A DNA stretch of 34,222 bases from Neobacillus novalis NBRC 102450 (lineage in GTDB: Bacteria; Bacillota; Bacilli; Bacillales; Cytobacillaceae). Numbering within the stretch: the stretch's first letter is position 1; each line of letters begins with the position of its first letter. The stretch covers positions 1-34,222 of the forward strand of contig NZ_BCVP01000048.1 of assembly GCF_001591805.1 (NCBI RefSeq), written 5' to 3'. This document shows, piece after piece, positions 30,270-34,222 of the stretch. Both the position numbers and the translations under genes were made by a program. The notes under the pieces were generated by a model that saw only the letters and a list, made by a program, of their open reading frames with translations, did no database searches and was not told where the DNA came from.

Positions 30270-31130
30270 TCACCCCTTTGCCCCAAATAGACCCTGCGGT
30301 CGAATAATTAATACTATCGCCATGAGGAGCATATTTACCGCCAGCGATAGGTCGGGGACATAATAAGCCATGAACGAACCGGAAAGCCCTACCAAGATAG
30401 CGGCTAACACAGAGCCTTTGAAATTGCCCATCCCCCCGATAACGACAACAATGAAGGCTAAGATGGCGAATTCCATCCCCATCCCGGCATGAATGACCCC
30501 GGAATACGGGCCGAGCAGTACACCGCCAAGTGCGGCCATCCCGGCACCAATCATAAATACAAACATAAACACCCTTTGAATATTGATTCCAAGTGCTTGC
30601 ACCATTTCTTTATTCATCACACCTGCACGGACAACAAGGCCAATCTTTGTTTTTTTAAGTAAAAATTGCACCCCTGTAAAAATGAGAAACCCTACTAAAA
30701 TGATAAATACTCGGTACTTGATGATAATCACGCCGCCGAGCTCCCAGCTGCCCTTTAAATAGTCCGGAGGTGATGCGGTAATTTGATTGGGTCCCCAAAT
30801 CACTTTCAGCATTTCAGATAAAACAAGCATGAGACCAAGGGTAATTAAAATCTGTTGCACATGGTTGCCGTAAACCGGTTTAATAATCCACTTTTCAGTA
30901 ATAATCCCGAGCAGAAATCCGGTCAAGATGGCGCAAATGATCCCGATGATAAAACTGCCAGTCTGCGAATAAATCCACAGTCCGCTATAAGCTCCCCAGG
31001 CAAATAAGCCGCCGTGGGCAAAATTCAGCACATCCATCAAACCAAAAATCAGCGTTAAACCAGCAGCCAATAAAAAGATCAGCATCCCTGTTGCCAGGCC
31101 GTTTAAGGTTAAATTTATGATTAAATCCAC
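30270..31130 (-). CDS. livH: Branched-chain-type ABC permease LivH (second importer)
   Basis: This 286-residue polytopic permease starts LNGLATGMLIFLLAAGLTLI, followed by the LivH signature GLMDVLNFAHGGLFAWGAYSG and, near the end, IVVVIGGMGNFKGSVLAAILVG and RPQGLFG. It starts at GTG 31130 with an AGGAGGG site. It is clearly different in sequence from the LivH at 13398-14303, so the two importers are not a recent duplication. Confidence 0.9.
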   Translation of the reverse strand: MDLIINLTLNGLATGMLIFLLAAGLTLIFGLMDVLNFAHGGLFAWGAYSGLWIYSQTGSFIIGIICAILTGFLLGIITEKWIIKPVYGNHVQQILITLGLMLVLSEMLKVIWGPNQITASPPDYLKGSWELGGVIIIKYRVFIILVGFLIFTGVQFLLKKTKIGLVVRAGVMNKEMVQALGINIQRVFMFVFMIGAGMAALGGVLLGPYSGVIHAGMGMEFAILAFIVVVIGGMGNFKGSVLAAILVGLSGSFMAYYVPDLSLAVNMLLMAIVLIIRPQGLFGAKG

Positions 31131-31148
31131 GAAGAAGTCCCTCCTTCC

Positions 31149-31859
31149 TTAAGCAATCCCTAAATACTTTCGTTTCATTTCTTCATCTTCTTTTAATTTC
31201 TTCATTGCTCCATGACTCACGGTTCGACCATCGTCAATAATGTAAAATTGATCGCCAATTGTGCTCGCCATCATGAAATTTTGTTCCACTAATACAATGG
31301 TTGTTTCAGCTTTCATTTGGATTATGGAGTCCATTACCTTTTCGACGACAATGGGTGCCAAGCCTTTACTAGGCTCATCAATTAACAGCAGCTCGTTTTC
31401 ATTCACATACGCTCTTGCGATGGATAGCATTTGTTTTTGACCACCGCTTAACAGGCCACCTGGTTTTTTCCAAAACCTTTTCAAGTCGGGGAACAGATTT
31501 AAGATCCAATCCATTCGTTTAGCGGTTTCTTCATCGTCTTTTTGAATCGCCACTCTCATGTTTTCCTCAACCGTTAGTCCGGCAAAAATCCCCTGATCCT
31601 CGGGAACATAACCGATGCCCTTTTTGGCAATCGTATAGGTTGGCAGGGACTGAATTGCTTCTCCTTTAAACGTGACGCTCCCTTTCGAGGCCGGATTCAG
31701 CCCTATTATCGTTCGTAATGTTGTTGTTTTTCCAGCGCCATTTCTTCCAAGAAGTACCGTTACTTCCCCTTTTTTCACCTCAAAGGAAACACCTTGGAGA
31801 ATATGATATTGACCGATATGGGTTTCTACTTTATCAAGTTTTAACAGGTCGTTGTTCAT
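31149..31859 (-). CDS. livF: ABC transporter ATPase LivF (second importer)
   Basis: This 236-residue ATPase has Walker A GRNGAGKTT, signature LLSGGQKQMLSIARAY, Walker B LLLIDEPSKGLAP and VLVEQNFMMA after it, ending KYLGIA. Its ATG overlaps the end of livG by 26 bp, with TAGGAGGTC upstream. It is the second nucleotide-binding subunit of the importer feeding the KAS III operon. Confidence 0.92.
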   Translation of the reverse strand: MNNDLLKLDKVETHIGQYHILQGVSFEVKKGEVTVLLGRNGAGKTTTLRTIIGLNPASKGSVTFKGEAIQSLPTYTIAKKGIGYVPEDQGIFAGLTVEENMRVAIQKDDEETAKRMDWILNLFPDLKRFWKKPGGLLSGGQKQMLSIARAYVNENELLLIDEPSKGLAPIVVEKVMDSIIQMKAETTIVLVEQNFMMASTIGDQFYIIDDGRTVSHGAMKKLKEDEEMKRKYLGIA

Positions 31860-32610
31860 CGAGTTGACCTCCTAAATAGGCAGACTGTACTGTCTCGTTT
31901 TTCATGATCTCTTCCGGGGTTCCGTCGGCCAAAAGCCTTCCATTAAATAGAACCATGACCGAATCCGATAAATCGAGAATCATATCCATCTTGTGTTCAA
32001 TCAGGATAATCGTTCGGTTTCCTTGTTCCTTAATTCTTTTGATCACTTCTAGAATCGCCGGAACTTCCTCAAGCGACATCCCTGCTGTTGGTTCGTCCAA
32101 TAATAGAATCTCTGTTTCAAGCGCCAGCAGCATCGCAATTTCAAGCTTCCGCTTTTCGCCATGGGCCAGATTGCTTGCAAGCGACCCCTTTTTATCGTCT
32201 AACAGGACAAGCCTGAGCCATTCTAATGCCTTTTCTTCAAATGCTCGATATTTTTTATAATGAAACAGCATCTGATATCGAATTCCTGCCTGTGATTGGA
32301 CCGCTAATCTTACATTCTCTAATACGGTTAAATTAGGGAATACATTGGTAATTTGAAAAGAACGTCCAATTCCCGCTCTTGTGCGGTTTGTCGGTGAAAA
32401 TTTCGTGATATCCTTTCCGCGATAATAGATTTTTCCTTGAGTCGGCATTAATTGACCGCTAAGGAGATTAAAAAAAGTTGTTTTTCCGGCGCCATTTGGC
32501 CCGATAATCGACTTAAAATGCTTCTCCGGAACAGAAATACTGACAGCATCCACAGCAGTATGGCCGCCAAAGGTAATCGATAGGTCAGTTGTTTCAATAA
32601 GCGAGGACAT
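31834..32610 (-). CDS. livG: ABC transporter ATPase LivG (second importer)
   Basis: This ATPase of about 258 residues has Walker A GPNGAGKTT, the Q-loop area GRSFQITNVFPNLTVLENV, the LivG-style signature LAHGEKRKLEIAMLLA, Walker B ILLLDEPTAGMS and IEHKMDMI with the H-loop His. ATG 32610 (MSSLIETTDLSITFGG) is chosen with AAGGCGGTGA upstream; a start at 32679 would add 23 atypical residues. It follows the binding-protein gene after an 86-bp gap with a small hairpin. Confidence 0.9.
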   Translation of the reverse strand: MSSLIETTDLSITFGGHTAVDAVSISVPEKHFKSIIGPNGAGKTTFFNLLSGQLMPTQGKIYYRGKDITKFSPTNRTRAGIGRSFQITNVFPNLTVLENVRLAVQSQAGIRYQMLFHYKKYRAFEEKALEWLRLVLLDDKKGSLASNLAHGEKRKLEIAMLLALETEILLLDEPTAGMSLEEVPAILEVIKRIKEQGNRTIILIEHKMDMILDLSDSVMVLFNGRLLADGTPEEIMKNETVQSAYLGGQLDEQRPVKT

Positions 32611-32647
32611 TCGCTTCACCGCCTTGTATAGAAATAAGGAAGAGGCT

Positions 32648-32666
32648 GACCGTGTTTTACTCGGTC
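32648..32666 (-). promoter_or_regulatory. Small intercistronic hairpin after binding-protein gene
   Basis: GACCG (32648-32652) pairs with CGGTC (32662-32666) around a 9-nt loop in the 86-bp gap between the binding-protein gene and livG. No T-run follows. It parallels the larger stem-loop after livK at 13311-13347. Confidence 0.35.
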
Positions 32667-32696
32667 GAACCCCCGTCATTTTTACTTGATATTTTC

Positions 32697-33935
32697 TTAA
32701 TTGTTGCGGATTGGCGGCGCCGTTTCTTCCGGAGTCAGTTCCCTGATCAGCACTGGTACTGGATATGGAACGCCGTCTTTCTTCTCTAGCTTAATCGCAT
32801 ATAATGCTTGCAAGGCTTGATGATCTTCCGGACGGTAGGTCATTTTTCCTTTCGGTGTCTCAAAGCTCATGCCTTCCAATGTTTTGATCAGTTTATCGGC
32901 ATCAGCCTCACCATTCGATTTCTTCAATGCTTCTACAATCGAAATGGCGGCACTCATCCCGCCAGGTGTAAACAGATCAGGAACATCGCCGTTAAAGCGC
33001 TTCTTATGCTCTGCTACTAGCCAGTCGTTAATTTTATTTTTCGGCAGGTCATGATAATAAACGGTGAATCCTTCCATCCCAATCAACGGCTCCATTGTCG
33101 ATAATGCCGCAATATCCGGCGCTCCCGTTGAAATCTTGATTCCTTTCTCTTGCACCTTCATGTCGGCAATCTGCTTCCATGGAGAGTTTGCACCAGCCCA
33201 AACAACGAATAAATAATCAGGTTTGGCATCGACGATTTTTTGAATATTGGAAGTGAAATCTGTTGCCGCAGGATCCGCATACTCTTCCTTTACAATTTCG
33301 GCCCCCAGCTTTTTAGCTGCTTCTTTAAAGGCTGCCACCCCATCGCGGCCAAAGGAATAATCCGGTGCAAGCGTGGCAATTTTTACGCCTTTTTTGGCAA
33401 TTGCCGCTGCCCCAGCAACCGCATCCTGTGAGGAGTTGCGTGCTGAATGGAACATGTACTTATTAAACTCTGAACCTGTAATACTATCAGCGGCCGCTGG
33501 TTCAACAACCATGATCTTTTTATATTCCTCTGCTAACGGGAGGACGGCCAGTGTGTCCGCTGAGCTGGATGATCCAACTAGAAAATCCACCTTATCTTCT
33601 TCTAATAATTTTGTTGCCTTTTGGACAGCTACTTCCGGCTTCGTTTCGGTATCTTCAACAATGAATTCAATCTTTCTGCCGGCAACCTCCATCTTTCCAT
33701 CTGTCGCATAATCAAGCCCAAGCTCAAAACCTCTTAATGTTTGCTTTCCGTAAGATTCAAGTGCTCCTGTCTTCGAGGCAAGCACCCCAATTTTAATCGG
33801 TTCTTTATTTTCCGTTTTCTTTCCGCCATCGTCCTTTGGCTCTGATGATGATTTGTCAGAGCTGCAAGCACTGGCAAAAATCATCATAAACATAAGTAAT
33901 CCTAATAATGCCCATTTCCCGCGATACCCCTTCAC
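32697..33935 (-). CDS. livK: ABC transporter substrate-binding lipoprotein (second importer)
   Basis: This 412-residue Leu/Ile/Val-binding-protein-family lipoprotein has a signal peptide with lipobox FASAC (Cys24), a short Ser/Lys-rich linker, then KIGVLASKTGALESYGKQTLRGFELG and a full two-lobe domain ending RELTPEETAPP. It belongs to the amide/aliphatic or aromatic acid-binding side of the family by general look, but the ligand cannot be read. GTG 33935 follows AAGGGGG. It is the first gene of a nine-gene leftward operon ending at 26407, and the 18-bp tandem motif lies upstream. Confidence 0.9.
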   Translation of the reverse strand: MKGYRGKWALLGLLMFMMIFASACSSDKSSSEPKDDGGKKTENKEPIKIGVLASKTGALESYGKQTLRGFELGLDYATDGKMEVAGRKIEFIVEDTETKPEVAVQKATKLLEEDKVDFLVGSSSSADTLAVLPLAEEYKKIMVVEPAAADSITGSEFNKYMFHSARNSSQDAVAGAAAIAKKGVKIATLAPDYSFGRDGVAAFKEAAKKLGAEIVKEEYADPAATDFTSNIQKIVDAKPDYLFVVWAGANSPWKQIADMKVQEKGIKISTGAPDIAALSTMEPLIGMEGFTVYYHDLPKNKINDWLVAEHKKRFNGDVPDLFTPGGMSAAISIVEALKKSNGEADADKLIKTLEGMSFETPKGKMTYRPEDHQALQALYAIKLEKKDGVPYPVPVLIRELTPEETAPPIRNN

Positions 33936-33986
33936 ACTTTTTCCCCCTTAAAATGTTTACTTTAAAAATTGCAAAGCTTTGAGTTT

Positions 33987-34019
33987 ATGATAGGAGTTTG
34001 AAGTTACAGGGGAGTTACA
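33987..34019 (-). promoter_or_regulatory. Shared 18-bp tandem motif and -10 before the importer/KAS III operon
   Basis: On the minus strand TGTAACTCCCCTGTAACT (34019-34002) differs by one base from the copy before the acyl-CoA ligase. A -10 candidate TATCAT (33992-33987) is again exactly 10 bp after the second TGTAAC. The start codon is 52 bp further on. Confidence 0.65.
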
Positions 34020-34030
34020 AATAAGAAAAA

Positions 34031-34062
34031 CGGAAGCGCCTTGCCGAGGGGCTGGAGCTGGA
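34031..34062. repeat. Possible remnant of a dispersed Bacillaceae intergenic repeat
   Basis: CGGAAGCGCCTTGCCGAGG followed by GGCTGGAGCTGGA is GC-rich amid AT-rich DNA. It resembles, from memory, the short CGGAAGCGCCTTG-type repeats scattered between genes of many Bacillaceae. It is incomplete, and copy number cannot be tested here. Confidence 0.35.
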
Positions 34063-34063
34063 C

Positions 34064-34095
34064 AATAAAAAACAGCCCTAGTTAGTAAGGCTGTT
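34064..34095 (-). terminator. Leftward terminator for a gene entering from the right edge
   Basis: AACAGCC (34071-34077) pairs with GGCTGTT (34089-34095). On the minus strand a T-rich run follows. It lies about 80 bp after the candidate stop codon at 34178-34180. Confidence 0.7.
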
Positions 34096-34177
34096 CGAAA
34101 TGAATTTATAAAGTATTCTTATAAGACTATAATTGTTTCAAGTTTTTTTACCTGGTAATACCAAGCGTATGTTTCTC

Positions 34178-34222
34178 TCATTCATTTAATGGATATTCCT
34201 TTTCAGCTGGTAAAATTTCCTC
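34178..34222 (-). CDS. Possible 3' end of an unidentified leftward gene
   Basis: From the right edge one minus-strand frame reads EEILPAEKEYPLNE and stops at TGA 34180-34178. The other two frames stop sooner. The hydrophilic ending and the terminator downstream fit a real C-terminus, but 14 residues are too few to name a product. Confidence 0.35.
   Translation of the reverse strand, partial: EEILPAEKEYPLNE

Noticed and set aside
1..34222. Phage, insertion sequence, toxin-antitoxin, CRISPR or defence system
   Set aside because: No integrase, transposase, nuclease, repeat-spacer array or known defence domain appears in any supported frame.

Overview
The window looks like a chromosomal segment of a low-GC, endospore-former-type Firmicute of the family Bacillaceae (Bacillus/Neobacillus-like). 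The signs are AT-rich spacers, strong AGGAGG-type ribosome binding sites, GTG/TTG starts, T-tract hairpin terminators and Bacillus-like protein sequences. This assignment is from overall character, not from a search. I see no phage genes, insertion sequence, CRISPR array or rRNA gene inside the window.

Layout. (1) 1-1933: a strong promoter with an rRNA-leader-like hairpin pointing off the left edge, a decayed EamA transporter gene, an MgtC-family gene and tRNA-Ala(GGC). (2) 2002-16792: a trans-4-hydroxyproline (or related imino acid) import and breakdown locus. A PAS/AAA+/Fis sigma-54 activator (8469-10136) sits between two outward-facing -24/-12 promoters. The left arm encodes a FAD amino-acid oxidase subunit, three proline-racemase-family proteins (two with both catalytic cysteines, one with neither), a DapA-family deaminase and an ornithine-cyclodeaminase-family reductase. 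The right arm encodes two 2Fe-2S proteins and an FAD/NAD oxidoreductase, which probably complete a multi-subunit D-hydroxyproline dehydrogenase, followed by a LivKHMGF-type ABC importer. (3) 16951-19024: a DUF485 protein plus an acetate-type sodium/solute symporter. (4) 19067-20443: a DEAD-box RNA helicase with a long basic tail. (5) 20562-24631: a five-gene operon of small thiol proteins (TusA-like, DsrE-like, TusA-OsmC fusion, MetE-like methyltransferase, OsmC), divergent from a LysR regulator. It is probably a sulfur or selenium handling system. (6) 24643-33935: an AMP-forming acyl-CoA ligase, and a long operon with a second Liv-type importer (K-G-F-H-M), a 59-residue small protein, a KAS III-like enzyme, an alpha/beta hydrolase and a FabG-like reductase. 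An 18-bp tandem motif, 17/18 identical, lies at the same distance from a candidate -10 box in front of both units, so they are probably co-regulated. (7) The right edge holds a terminator and perhaps the last codons of a leftward gene.

Working together. In the hydroxyproline locus the importer feeds the substrate in, an epimerase turns the L-form into the D-form, the dehydrogenase oxidises it, and the DapA-family enzyme deaminates the pyrroline product to 2-oxoglutarate semialdehyde. The dehydrogenase for that last product is not in the window. The acyl-CoA ligase and KAS III regions together look like uptake, activation and carbon-skeleton processing of an unidentified acid or acyl compound.

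Most worth attention: the cysteine-less racemase paralog, the TusA/DsrE/OsmC/MetE operon, the KAS III-like enzyme with a Cys-His-His triad in its importer operon, the shared 18-bp operator-like motif, the 21-bp periodic repeat array, and a probable template-switch frameshift in the EamA pseudogene.
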